Below are positions 33,267-42,728 of a stretch of DNA of 64,000 nucleotides, piece after piece. The translations under genes were made by a program, and so were the position numbers. Position 1 is the first letter of the stretch. Every line of letters starts with the position of its first letter. The stretch spans positions 911,001 to 975,000 of the forward strand of contig CP143259.1 of the NCBI GenBank assembly GCA_036321625.1, read 5' to 3'. This DNA is from Peptoniphilaceae bacterium AMB_02. Lineage in GTDB: Bacteria; Bacillota; Clostridia; Tissierellales; Peptoniphilaceae. The notes under the pieces are model-generated. The model searched no databases and was not told where the DNA came from. It saw only the letters and a list, made by a program, of their open reading frames with translations.

Positions 33267-33992
33267 ATGGCACTACCAATTAAAAATATTAAAAAGCTAC
33301 ATAAAAGTCTGGAATACAACTTTTTATATAATAATGACTTAAACTCGATGCATCTGCTTCTTTCAATGCTTGAAAACGAAGTCAGATTAAAGAAGTTAAG
33401 ACCCAAGTATATCTGTATGACGAGCATAAAGAGATCTCTTAAGAGGACTCTTAAGTACAGAAGAGATAGGGATTTGATTATAAGAACTGTAAATAAATTG
33501 ATAAATGACGATGTCAACAGACTTGAACTTTCGATTTATATAGAGTCCTATTCAAGCGGATATCAAGAAGATGAATGGGCAAATAAATTAGAGAGCTTGG
33601 CAGTAAAGACCTTGCCTCTGGAAGATATATGTCAGAAGTCGATACTATTTAATGAATCAAAAAACCCGGATGTAGTAAAACTCAGAAATGAATTGTACAA
33701 TCATCTTGATTCAGACAATATCTTAAATGACAGAATTAAGAGAATAGCATTTACTTATTGTGAAAAAGTTATAAAGAAAAAGATCTACTCAATAAATGAT
33801 AATTTAGATAGACAGTTGATGATAAGCTATAATGATAGCGATAAAATAGTAAATGATGAAGAATTTCTTACCATACCTGAATTAACCAATATTTATCAAA
33901 AACTTATGACATCATATATCAAAAGTATTTTAAGGATTTATAGATCATCATATTGGTATGGTATCAATGACAGAGTATTAAACAGGTATTAA
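33267..33992 (+). CDS. Orphan helical protein
   Basis: 241 aa, ATG behind TAGGAGGAG. No family recognised. The sequence is strongly charged and appears almost wholly alpha-helical, with a Lys/Arg-rich stretch (KRSLKRTLKYRRDRDLI) at roughly residues 57-73 and a Tyr/Arg-rich C-terminus (SILRIYRSSYWYGINDR). No signal peptide or membrane segment is visible. It lies between two terminators with a possible -10 TATAAT at 33236-33241, so it is a single-gene transcript between the PLC-like gene and ruvC. A basic, helical, cytosolic protein could bind nucleic acid, but this is only an inference. Confidence 0.75.
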   Translation: MALPIKNIKKLHKSLEYNFLYNNDLNSMHLLLSMLENEVRLKKLRPKYICMTSIKRSLKRTLKYRRDRDLIIRTVNKLINDDVNRLELSIYIESYSSGYQEDEWANKLESLAVKTLPLEDICQKSILFNESKNPDVVKLRNELYNHLDSDNILNDRIKRIAFTYCEKVIKKKIYSINDNLDRQLMISYNDSDKIVNDEEFLTIPELTNIYQKLMTSYIKSILRIYRSSYWYGINDRVLNRY

Positions 33993-33996
33993 TGAT

Positions 33997-34024
33997 AAAA
34001 ATCTCTCCGAGGAGAGATTTTTAA
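33997..34024 (+). terminator. Terminator before ruvC
   Basis: AAAAATCTCTCC / GGAGAGATTTTT (33997-34008 and 34011-34022) with a 2-base apex. A bidirectional-looking, near-palindromic terminator. Confidence 0.8.
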
Positions 34025-34040
34025 AATTAAGGAGATATTT

Positions 34041-34535
34041 ATGATAATATTGGGAATAGACCCCGGGATAGCCATTGTCGGATATGGGGTGATAGAAGTC
34101 GATGGCAATAAACTTAATATGCTCGAATATGGCTGTATAACAACTTCTTCCAAGTCAGATATACCTACGAGGCTTAGAGTAATATACGAAGAGTTAATAG
34201 ATATAATAGATGAACATAAACCCGATGAGATGGCTATTGAGGAGTTATTCTTCAACAAGAATGTGAAAACGGCAATAACGGTTGGTCAAGCGCGCGGAGT
34301 TGAGATTCTGGCCGGTGTGAACAAAGGCTTGGACATTTATGAATATACTCCGCTACAAGTCAAACAAGCCATTGTTGGCTACGGAAGAGCAGAAAAACAT
34401 CAAATACAAGAAAATGTTAAAATGATATTGAATATGAAACAAATCCCAAAACCCGATGACGCTGCTGATGCATTGGCAATAGCAATTTGTCACAGCTTTT
34501 CACTTAGGTTTAAGGATTTATATAGGATGAAATAG
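34041..34535 (+). CDS. ruvC: Crossover junction endodeoxyribonuclease RuvC
   Basis: 164 aa resolvase that cuts Holliday junctions as a dimer with RuvAB. The four catalytic acids are in place: D7 in LGIDPGIAIVGYG, E67 (or E68) in MAIEELFF, and D140 and D143 in PKPDDAADALAIAICH. GGAGAT precedes the ATG. It heads ruvC-ruvA-ruvB-queA-tgt-yajC, a conserved Firmicutes cluster, with 18-32 base gaps between the ruv genes. Confidence 0.96.
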   Translation: MIILGIDPGIAIVGYGVIEVDGNKLNMLEYGCITTSSKSDIPTRLRVIYEELIDIIDEHKPDEMAIEELFFNKNVKTAITVGQARGVEILAGVNKGLDIYEYTPLQVKQAIVGYGRAEKHQIQENVKMILNMKQIPKPDDAADALAIAICHSFSLRFKDLYRMK

Positions 34536-34553
34536 GAAATAAAAGGAGAAAAA

Positions 34554-35144
34554 ATGCTGGATTACATAATTGGTGATATAAAACGTATTGGTGAAGATTA
34601 TATAGTGCTGGATAACAATGGGATTGGCTATTTAATTAATACTTCTTCATATTCTATATCAAACTTTACACTATATGAAACATATCTGGTTCATACCCAT
34701 ATGGTAGTAAGGGAAGACGCAATTCTGCTCTATGGTTTTTATGATGATGAAGAATTGGAAATGTTTAAACTCTTAACTACCGTTAGTTCCATCGGTCCCA
34801 AAATCGGACTTGGCATACTATCTTCACTTTCCGTTTCTACCATTTCAAAGGCAATTCGTACAAATGATATCAATATTCTTACAAAAGCACCCGGAGTTGG
34901 AAAGAAGACTGCATCCAGGATTATTTTAGAATTATCTGACAAGATTGCAAAGATGAACTTTAAAGAAGATGCTGAAACAGTAGAAATAACGAAAATGGAT
35001 GATGAAATTGAATCTGCAGTTGAAGCACTTACAAATCTCGGGTATATTAGAAGTGATGTATTAAAAATAATTAGATCTCTAAATACTGAGAACATGGGGA
35101 TAGAAGAGATAATAAAACAATGTATCATCAGGCTTGCAAGATAG
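34554..35144 (+). CDS. ruvA: Holliday junction helicase subunit RuvA
   Basis: 196 aa. The N-terminal OB domain begins MLDYIIGDIKRIGEDYIVLDNNG and includes the acidic-pin region, followed by tandem HhH motifs (TVSSIGPKIGLGILSSL and LTKAPGVGKKTASRIILEL) that grip the DNA, and the C-terminal RuvB-binding domain (SAVEALTNLGYI). It forms a tetramer on four-way junctions and directs RuvB. Ribosome site AAAGGAG precedes the ATG. Confidence 0.96.
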   Translation: MLDYIIGDIKRIGEDYIVLDNNGIGYLINTSSYSISNFTLYETYLVHTHMVVREDAILLYGFYDDEELEMFKLLTTVSSIGPKIGLGILSSLSVSTISKAIRTNDINILTKAPGVGKKTASRIILELSDKIAKMNFKEDAETVEITKMDDEIESAVEALTNLGYIRSDVLKIIRSLNTENMGIEEIIKQCIIRLAR

Positions 35145-35176
35145 GTTTATCTCTTATTTGAAACAAGGAGTTTAAA

Positions 35177-36184
35177 ATGGATAAAAATGAAAGAATAATC
35201 GGAGGTTCAGGGATTAGAGAAGATGAGGAGATAGAAACTACCCTTAGACCCAGATGGATGTCCGATTATATCGGTCAAGATAAGGCAAAAAATAAACTTA
35301 ATATATTTATAAAGGCAGCTAAGCAAAGACGAGAACCAATTGACCATATACTATTGCATGGTCCCCCGGGACTGGGGAAAACAACTCTTGCCGGAATTAT
35401 TGCAAATGAGATGGGAGTAAATATAAAGATTACTTCAGGTCCAGCAATAGAAAGGCCTAGTGATCTTGCCAGCATACTTACCAATTTGACAACTGGAGAT
35501 GTACTTTTTATAGATGAAATTCACAGGATTAATCGAAGTGTTGAAGAAGTCTTGTATCCCGCTATGGAGGACTTTGCACTTGATATAATAGTAGGCAAGG
35601 GGCCTAGTGCAAGAAGCCTTAGAATTGATTTAGATCATTTTACGCTAATTGGTGCCACTACCAGAGCAGGACAACTTTCTTCACCTTTGAGGGACAGATT
35701 TGGAGTGCTATTGAATCTTGAAATCTACAATGAAGACAGTCTTAAGACCATTGTCAAGAGAAGTGCAGGGATTCTCGACGTACCGATTGACGATTTCGGA
35801 GCTTCTGAAATAGCTAAAAGGTCTAGAGGAACTCCTAGAATTGCCAATAGACTTTTGAAGAGAGTTAGGGATTATTCTGAAGTTATGGGTGATGGTCATG
35901 TCAATCAGGAAATGAGTAAAGAAGGTTTGGATATTTTAGAAATCGATGAGCTTGGACTGGACCATACAGATATCAGAATAATTAAGACGATAATCGAGAA
36001 TTTTGGCGGTGGCCCTGTCGGTATAGATACAATTGCTGCGTCAACAGGCGAGGAGAGTATAACGATAGAAGATGTATATGAACCTTATTTATTGCAAATC
36101 GGTTTTTTGACCAGGACACCGAGAGGAAGAGTTTTAACCAAAAAAGCCTATGAGCATTTGGGTTATAGATATATGGAGAAATAA
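35177..36184 (+). CDS. ruvB: Holliday junction branch-migration motor RuvB
   Basis: 335 aa AAA+ hexameric motor. [19 protein letters not shown] opens the domain; Walker A is GPPGLGKTT at residues 62-70, Walker B is [12 protein letters not shown], sensor 1 is [20 protein letters not shown], and sensor 2 follows at [19 protein letters not shown]. The C-terminal wHTH contains [18 protein letters not shown], which docks to DNA and RuvA. Its stop codon shares one base with the queA start (TAATG), coupling the two. Confidence 0.97.
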   Translation: MDKNERIIGGSGIREDEEIETTLRPRWMSDYIGQDKAKNKLNIFIKAAKQRREPIDHILLHGPPGLGKTTLAGIIANEMGVNIKITSGPAIERPSDLASILTNLTTGDVLFIDEIHRINRSVEEVLYPAMEDFALDIIVGKGPSARSLRIDLDHFTLIGATTRAGQLSSPLRDRFGVLLNLEIYNEDSLKTIVKRSAGILDVPIDDFGASEIAKRSRGTPRIANRLLKRVRDYSEVMGDGHVNQEMSKEGLDILEIDELGLDHTDIRIIKTIIENFGGGPVGIDTIAASTGEESITIEDVYEPYLLQIGFLTRTPRGRVLTKKAYEHLGYRYMEK

Positions 36185-37209
36185 TGAGAACTGAAGATTA
36201 TGATTTTTATTTAGAAGAAAGTAGAATTGCTCAGCATCCAATAGATAAAAGAGATAAATCCAAACTATTGGTACTGAGAAGAGATACAGGAGATATAGAG
36301 CATAAGAGGTTTTATGATATAAAGTCTATCTTAAGACCTGGAGATGTACTTGTTATCAACGATACAAAGGTCATCCCAGCAAGATTATTCGGTCATAGGA
36401 AAGATAAGACGGAAACCATTGAAGTGTTGATGCTTAAGAGAGTTGAAAAGGATCTTTGGGAAGCGCTCGTTAGACCCGGCAAGAAGATGAAGATGGGTTC
36501 TGTCGTTTATTTTGGCAATGGAGAATTGAGCTGCGAAGTAAAAGGAATAACCGATGATGGAACCAGATTGGTCGAATTCGTGTATGAGGGGATATTTGAG
36601 GAGAGACTGGATGAACTGGGAGAGATGCCTTTACCTCCTTATATTAAAGAAAAACTTCAAGAAAAAGATAGATATCAAACAGTATATGCCAAGCAAGATG
36701 GATCTGCAGCTGCACCAACTGCAGGACTGCATTTTACGCCTGAGTTAATTAAAGAAATAGAAGATATGGGAGTTAAAATAGTCAATGTCACTCTACATGT
36801 AGGCTTAGGAACTTTTAGGCCGGTAAGTGTCGAAGATGTAAGTGAACACAAAATGCATAGCGAGTACTTTAATCTGCCTAAAACTACCTGTGATGCCATC
36901 AATGATGCCAAGAAAAATGGTAGAAGGATAATTTCCGTAGGTACAACAACTACCAGGACACTGGAGTCTGCAATAAGGGGAAAAGAGGTCCTCGAGCCTA
37001 TGAGTGGAAATACAGATATATTTATATATCCAGGTTTTGAATTTAAGGTAATCGATGGACTTATAACTAACTTTCACCTTCCAAAATCAACTCTATTGAT
37101 GCTTGTGAGTGCATTTTCAACTAAAGAGAGAGTTTTTAAAGCTTATGAAGAAGCGATTAAAAATGAATACAGATTTTTTAGTTTTGGTGATGCAATGTTA
37201 ATTATTTAG
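36184..37209 (+). CDS. queA: tRNA preQ1(34) S-adenosylmethionine ribosyltransferase-isomerase
   Basis: 341 aa. QueA moves the ribosyl moiety of SAM onto preQ1-modified tRNA, making epoxyqueuosine. Recognised by [26 protein letters not shown] at the N-terminus, the [18 protein letters not shown] block, [17 protein letters not shown] and [14 protein letters not shown], then [32 protein letters not shown]. Its substrate base is inserted by Tgt, encoded next. Both enzymes and the ruv genes form one unit. Length is standard. Confidence 0.96.
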   Translation: MRTEDYDFYLEESRIAQHPIDKRDKSKLLVLRRDTGDIEHKRFYDIKSILRPGDVLVINDTKVIPARLFGHRKDKTETIEVLMLKRVEKDLWEALVRPGKKMKMGSVVYFGNGELSCEVKGITDDGTRLVEFVYEGIFEERLDELGEMPLPPYIKEKLQEKDRYQTVYAKQDGSAAAPTAGLHFTPELIKEIEDMGVKIVNVTLHVGLGTFRPVSVEDVSEHKMHSEYFNLPKTTCDAINDAKKNGRRIISVGTTTTRTLESAIRGKEVLEPMSGNTDIFIYPGFEFKVIDGLITNFHLPKSTLLMLVSAFSTKERVFKAYEEAIKNEYRFFSFGDAMLII

Positions 37210-37218
37210 TAGAGGTGA

Positions 37219-38343
<1,125 letters not shown>

Positions 38344-38469
38344 AATAGGTTATAATAGTATAAGATTGTAAAAAATATCTAATTGCTTTTTATTTGCGTA
38401 AAAGGTATTTTCTCAAGATATAGATTTTATTATTTTGGGTATCTAGATAAAATAAAAAGGAGTGATTAA

Positions 38470-38799
38470 ATGCCACAATTAGGACAATTCGCATCGCTAC
38501 TACCTCTAGTACTTGCACTTGTGTTTCTTTATTTCTTCATGATCAGACCACAGAAGAAAAGAGAAAGAGAAGTTCAGGAAATGAGAAGTGGTTTAAGAGT
38601 AGGGGATGAGATTTTAACTGTCGGTGGAATTAAAGGTAAAATCATTAAAGCCGGAGCAGATTATATTACTATCGAGACTTCAGGAAAAACAAGAATTGAG
38701 TTTACCAGATCAGCAGTCTATAAACTTCTAACTGATGAGGAAAAAAGGGCAGCAGTTGAGGAAGAAGTCGTTATAGAAACTGAAGAAGATAATGAATAA
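38470..38799 (+). CDS. yajC: Preprotein translocase subunit YajC
   Basis: 109 aa single-pass membrane protein. A 22-residue hydrophobic segment (QFASLLPLVLALVFLYFFM) is followed by IRPQKKREREVQEMRSGLRVGDEILTVGGIKGKIIKAGADYITIE, the YajC core, and a long acidic tail (EEEVVIETEEDNE). It joins SecDF to the Sec translocon. In many clostridia secD and secF follow; here they are absent from this place and the SCIFF locus occupies the position. AAAGGAG precedes the ATG. Confidence 0.94.
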   Translation: MPQLGQFASLLPLVLALVFLYFFMIRPQKKREREVQEMRSGLRVGDEILTVGGIKGKIIKAGADYITIETSGKTRIEFTRSAVYKLLTDEEKRAAVEEEVVIETEEDNE

Positions 38800-38818
38800 T
38801 AGCTTTAATGCTATTTTT
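38798..38818 (+). terminator. Weak terminator between yajC and the SCIFF gene
   Basis: AATAGC / GCTATT 6-bp stem (38798-38803 and 38810-38815) with loop TTTAAT and a T-run. Its short stem suggests partial termination. Confidence 0.5.
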
Positions 38819-38867
38819 CATTTGGAATTATAAAATATTTTATAAATTAACCTTATAGGAGGTTCTA

Positions 38868-39020
38868 ATGAAACATATTAAAGTACTTAAAAAATCAAAT
38901 ATTAAAGATACTACCAGACATATAGGATGTGGCGAATGTCAAACTTCATGCCAATCTGCATGTAAAACATCTTGTACAGTAGGAAATCAAAAATGCGAGT
39001 CTAATGAATCAGACAGATAA
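38868..39020 (+). CDS. scfA: SCIFF ranthipeptide precursor (six-cysteine peptide)
   Basis: 50-residue peptide with AGGAGG seven bases before the ATG. MKHIKVLKKSNIKD is the leader-like N-terminus. The core is CGECQTSCQSACKTSC followed by TVGNQKC, with six Cys at residues 21, 24, 28, 32, 36 and 43. This is the SCIFF family (six cysteines in about forty-five residues), found across Clostridia and always next to its radical SAM maturase, which is the next gene here. Known ranthipeptides of this type carry thioether links from Cys to the gamma carbon of Thr/other residues; Thr26, Thr34 and Thr37 are candidates. Its biological role is not settled. It is bracketed by hairpins. Confidence 0.93.
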   Translation: MKHIKVLKKSNIKDTTRHIGCGECQTSCQSACKTSCTVGNQKCESNESDR

Positions 39021-39049
39021 AAAAAGTGGTGTATAACACCATTTTTTTG
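39021..39049 (+). terminator. Terminator/attenuator between SCIFF precursor and maturase
   Basis: AAAAAGTGGTGT and ACACCATTTTTT (39021-39032 and 39036-39047) pair over 12 positions with one G-T wobble and loop ATA, then T. It starts at the peptide stop codon. Confidence 0.8.
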
Positions 39050-39063
39050 TTTTAGGAGGATTA

Positions 39064-40413
39064 ATGAAAAAGATACACAAATTTGAGTCTAATGGAAAAT
39101 TTATAGTCTTAGATATTTTTTCGGGAAGTATATTTGTAGTTGATGAGCTGACTTATTCCATGATTGACTATTACAATAATGGGGTAGATTATATATTAGA
39201 AAAACTTCCGGAATATGACGAAAATACTATTAGAGAAGTCTATGGTGAATTAAAAAGACTAGTCGAAGACGGATGTCTGTTTTCGGATGAAGTAGATGCT
39301 GAAGACATCAAATACAATAGGGAGAATATAATCAAGGCCATGTGCCTTCATGTATCACATGATTGTGACCTTAGATGTAAGTACTGTTTTGCCGGTCAAG
39401 GAGACTTTAGCGGCGAAAGAAGTCTAATGAATGTCGAAACCGGGAAAAAGGCATTGGATTTCTTGGTGGAAAACTCCGGTAATCGTAGAAATTTGGAAGT
39501 TGACTTTTTTGGAGGAGAGCCCTTATTAAACTTTGAAGTCGTTAAAGAATTGACTTTTTACGGAAAAGAGTTAAACAAAAAGCATAATAAGAATATAAGA
39601 TTTACAATTACTACTAATGGTCTTAGACTCGATGACGATAAAATAGACTTTATTAATGAACATATGTCAAATGTGGTTATGAGTCTGGACGGTAGACGTG
39701 AAGTCAACGATTTGATGAGACCAACTGTTAATAATAAAGGGTCTTATGACATCATCGTTCCTAAATTCAAAAAATTGATAGCTAAAAGAGGCGATAAAGA
39801 CTATTATGTAAGAGGTACTTTTACTTCAAACAATCTGGATTTCTCTAAAGATGCATTAGAATTTTACAATCTAGGCTTCAAAAAAGTTTCCATTGAACCT
39901 GTAGTAACTGAGGAAAAAGAACCTTATGCATTAAAAGAGGAGCATCTTGATGCAATCCTAAAAGAGTATGAAGAGTTTTCTAAACTATATAAGGATATCA
40001 ATGAAAAAGATGACTTTTTATTCTTTCACTTTGTGATAGATCTGAACGATGGACCTTGTTTGGCAAAGAGATCTGTAGGTTGCGGAGCAGGTGCGGAATA
40101 CATTTCTGTTACTCCTGAAGGAGATATCTACCCTTGTCATCAATTTGTCGGTGATGAAAAGTTTATTATGGGTAATCTTAATGAAGGTATATTAAAATCT
40201 GAACTTAGGGAAGTGTTCAAATCTTCAAATGTCTTTACTAAGGAAGATTGCAGAGACTGTTGGGCAAAGTTCTATTGTAGTGGCGGATGTCATGCAAATG
40301 CCTATTACAATAATGGAACCATTACTAAACCTTATAAACTGGGATGTGAGATGGAGAAAAAGAGATTGGAATTATCTCTATCACTACTTGATACTGAGGA
40401 AGGGGAAAATTAA
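39064..40413 (+). CDS. scfB: SCIFF maturase, radical SAM SPASM thioether synthase
   Basis: 449 aa. The radical SAM [4Fe-4S] cluster motif is C101-DLR-C105-KY-C108 (CxxxCxxC). The N-terminal 90 residues form a peptide-recognition (RRE-like) domain. The C-terminal SPASM domain has many Cys (CLAKRSVGCGAGAEYIS, YPCHQF, CRDCWAKFYCSGGCHAN, GCEMEKKR) for two auxiliary clusters. Homologs (e.g. CteB) form the thioether bonds in the SCIFF peptide. AGGAGG precedes the ATG, and 43 bases with a terminator separate it from the precursor. The LapA gene follows at once, with no gap. Confidence 0.96.
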   Translation: MKKIHKFESNGKFIVLDIFSGSIFVVDELTYSMIDYYNNGVDYILEKLPEYDENTIREVYGELKRLVEDGCLFSDEVDAEDIKYNRENIIKAMCLHVSHDCDLRCKYCFAGQGDFSGERSLMNVETGKKALDFLVENSGNRRNLEVDFFGGEPLLNFEVVKELTFYGKELNKKHNKNIRFTITTNGLRLDDDKIDFINEHMSNVVMSLDGRREVNDLMRPTVNNKGSYDIIVPKFKKLIAKRGDKDYYVRGTFTSNNLDFSKDALEFYNLGFKKVSIEPVVTEEKEPYALKEEHLDAILKEYEEFSKLYKDINEKDDFLFFHFVIDLNDGPCLAKRSVGCGAGAEYISVTPEGDIYPCHQFVGDEKFIMGNLNEGILKSELREVFKSSNVFTKEDCRDCWAKFYCSGGCHANAYYNNGTITKPYKLGCEMEKKRLELSLSLLDTEEGEN

Positions 40414-40887
40414 ATGGTTTTATTGGTAATTATCTTATTAATGCTATTATTGGTAGCTGTATTTGCACTTAAAAACAGCCAGGTTATAATAGTGGATCTG
40501 TTCTTTAATAAAATCGAAATGTCACAGGCAATACTGATATTATCCTGTGTAGCTCTGGGTATTTTTATAATGCTGGTATTTTACTTTATTCAGAGATTCA
40601 AAGCATCCAGAAGGATTAAAAGCCTTGAAAAGGAGCTGCTACAAACTAAGAATGACCTTGAAAAAGCAAGAGCACAAATAGCTGTTGCTGAAAGTGAACT
40701 TAGGTCAGGTACTTCAAAAACTTTAGAAGAGAGCATTCTGGATCAAAGAGTTACAGGATTTGATGCCAAGGATGTAGTGGTTGAAGAGAATCCTGAAAAC
40801 AGTCGATTTGAAGACGATAAAAATTTAGCAAATGAAAAAGTAAACGAAGACGAAAATAATTTTGAGACCAAAAAATTTCATATTTAA
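40414..40887 (+). CDS. LapA/YajC-neighbour membrane protein (DUF1049-like)
   Basis: 157 aa. Two hydrophobic segments at the N-terminus (VLLVIILLMLLLVAVFALKN and ILILSCVALGIFIMLVFYFI) enclose a short loop with the LapA-type NSQVIIVDLFF, followed by a coiled-coil region (ASRRIKSLEKELLQTKNDLEKARAQIAVA) and an acidic tail. LapA/YciS proteins are small inner membrane proteins linked to envelope or LPS-assembly in Gram-negatives; a cytosol-facing coiled-coil protein is all that is seen here. It starts directly after the scfB stop codon (TAAATG), suggesting coupling. Confidence 0.75.
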   Translation: MVLLVIILLMLLLVAVFALKNSQVIIVDLFFNKIEMSQAILILSCVALGIFIMLVFYFIQRFKASRRIKSLEKELLQTKNDLEKARAQIAVAESELRSGTSKTLEESILDQRVTGFDAKDVVVEENPENSRFEDDKNLANEKVNEDENNFETKKFHI

Positions 40888-40914
40888 TATGATCTAGAAA
40901 GTACGGGATATAAA

Positions 40915-42660
40915 TTGAACAATTGGATGATTTTTAACAAGAATATCTCATCACTTAAGAAGGATTTAAATTTAAGTGATGAGATTTTGCACATATTGGC
41001 AAATAGAGGACTTACGACTAAATCAGAAGTTGATGAATTTCTTAATCCTGATTTAGATAAACTTCACGATCCGTTTTTAATGAAGGATATGGACATTGCA
41101 GTTGATATTGTACTCGATTCAATTGAAAAAGATGAACATATTCACATAGTCGGTGATTATGATCAAGACGGAAATTCAGCTACTGTTACCCTGATAAAGG
41201 GTTTAAAGGTGCTGCATGATAGAATAACATATGCCATTCCTGATAGGATAGAAGACGGATACGGTATTAATACTTCCATGGTGGATACTGCTATAAGAAA
41301 TGGCGTAGATTTGATTATAACATGCGATAATGGGATAAGTGCCCATGAAGCTGTAAGTTATGCAAAAGACAAGGGTTTAAAAGTAATAATAACCGACCAT
41401 CATCAGGTTAAAATAGACGAAGACGATAAGCAGTCACTACCGGCTGCCGATGCAGTAATCAACCCGCATAGACTAGATTGCGATTATCCTTTCAAAGAAT
41501 TATGCGGCGCTGGGGTTGCATACAAACTCATATGTGGTATTAATGAAGCTGTCGGTATCCCCATTGAGGAGTCGTATGAATTATTACAATACGTTGCGAT
41601 GGGAACGGTTTGTGATGTAGTAGATTTACTTGGAGAGAATAGGGTAATTGTAGTAGAAGGACTTAAGCGTATAAACAATACAAGTAATCTTGGGCTACTT
41701 TCATTGATAGAACAAAATAGTTGGAACAAGGATGTAGACGTTTATGCACTGGGCTTTGTACTTGGACCATGTATAAATGCTTCGGGTAGATTGTCTACTG
41801 CAAGACTGGGAGTAGAGCTTTTTCTGGAAGAAGACGAAGAACTTGTAGTAAATTATGCTATGGAATTGGTCAGGTTAAACAACGAGAGAAAAGCAATTAC
41901 ACAGGATACATTAGATGGTGTAATTGATGAAATTGAAGAGAAGGAACTCTATAAAAATGATATTATTGTAGTCTACTCTTCAAAAGCTCACGAGAGTATT
42001 GTTGGGATAGTTGCAGGCAGAGTGAAGGATAAATACCATAGACCTACGATTGTATTTGCCGAATCAAAAGACCACGGAATCATCAAAGGTTCGGGCAGGA
42101 GCATCGAAACTTATGATATGCATGCTAAGCTTACTGAAGCCAAGCATCTCCTAAAATCATTCGGCGGGCATAAAATGGCTGCAGGTTTAAGTTTAGAGAT
42201 GGATAATTTAAAGACATTGGAGAAATTTTTAAACGAGAATAGTCTTCTCACAAAAAAAGAGCTTCAAAGAGAGATTACAATAGATGTAGCTTTTCCGACC
42301 GAGAAAGTAGATGAGAACTTTATCGATGAATTAAGCATACTGGAGCCATTTGGTAAAGGAAACTCAAAACCTGTATTTGCAGATAAAAACCTTGATCTAT
42401 TAAACTATCAAATACTTGGCCAAAATAAAAATGTCATAAAACTAAATATTGCTAAGGCGGGTAGAGTAATTGAATGTATCGGATTTGGAGATGTTTCGAG
42501 TATAGAAGAATATCTACAAAATAGATTTGGCACTCAAATTTCAAACGGTTACTCGACAAATAACAGAAAGCCTAATTATATTGATTTGGTTTATTTTCCT
42601 AAAATAAACGAGTTTAGAGGCAATATTACCGTTCAATTGCAGATAATTGATATAAGATGA
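40915..42660 (+). CDS. recJ: RecJ-type single-stranded-DNA exonuclease
   Basis: 581 aa DHH/DHHA1 phosphoesterase, from TTG 40915 or ATG 40927. Motif I is GDYDQDGNSATVTL: the position normally Val or Ala in DYDVDG is Gln, a variant found in a clostridial RecJ-like branch. Motif III has TDHHQ; INPHRLDCDYPFKELCGAGVAYKLI carries the P-x-CxYPF element; a C-terminal DHHA1 core includes AAGLSLEMD (GGHKMAAGL). The protein degrades ssDNA 5-prime to 3-prime in repair. The order LapA-recJ-relA-dtd is the usual clostridial one. Confidence 0.9.
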   Translation: MNNWMIFNKNISSLKKDLNLSDEILHILANRGLTTKSEVDEFLNPDLDKLHDPFLMKDMDIAVDIVLDSIEKDEHIHIVGDYDQDGNSATVTLIKGLKVLHDRITYAIPDRIEDGYGINTSMVDTAIRNGVDLIITCDNGISAHEAVSYAKDKGLKVIITDHHQVKIDEDDKQSLPAADAVINPHRLDCDYPFKELCGAGVAYKLICGINEAVGIPIEESYELLQYVAMGTVCDVVDLLGENRVIVVEGLKRINNTSNLGLLSLIEQNSWNKDVDVYALGFVLGPCINASGRLSTARLGVELFLEEDEELVVNYAMELVRLNNERKAITQDTLDGVIDEIEEKELYKNDIIVVYSSKAHESIVGIVAGRVKDKYHRPTIVFAESKDHGIIKGSGRSIETYDMHAKLTEAKHLLKSFGGHKMAAGLSLEMDNLKTLEKFLNENSLLTKKELQREITIDVAFPTEKVDENFIDELSILEPFGKGNSKPVFADKNLDLLNYQILGQNKNVIKLNIAKAGRVIECIGFGDVSSIEEYLQNRFGTQISNGYSTNNRKPNYIDLVYFPKINEFRGNITVQLQIIDIR

Positions 42661-42728
42661 TGAAATAATGTTGAAAATTTGATATAATCGAGAGTTAAGA
42701 AGTAAAAAATGAATAAGGAGGTGGCGTA

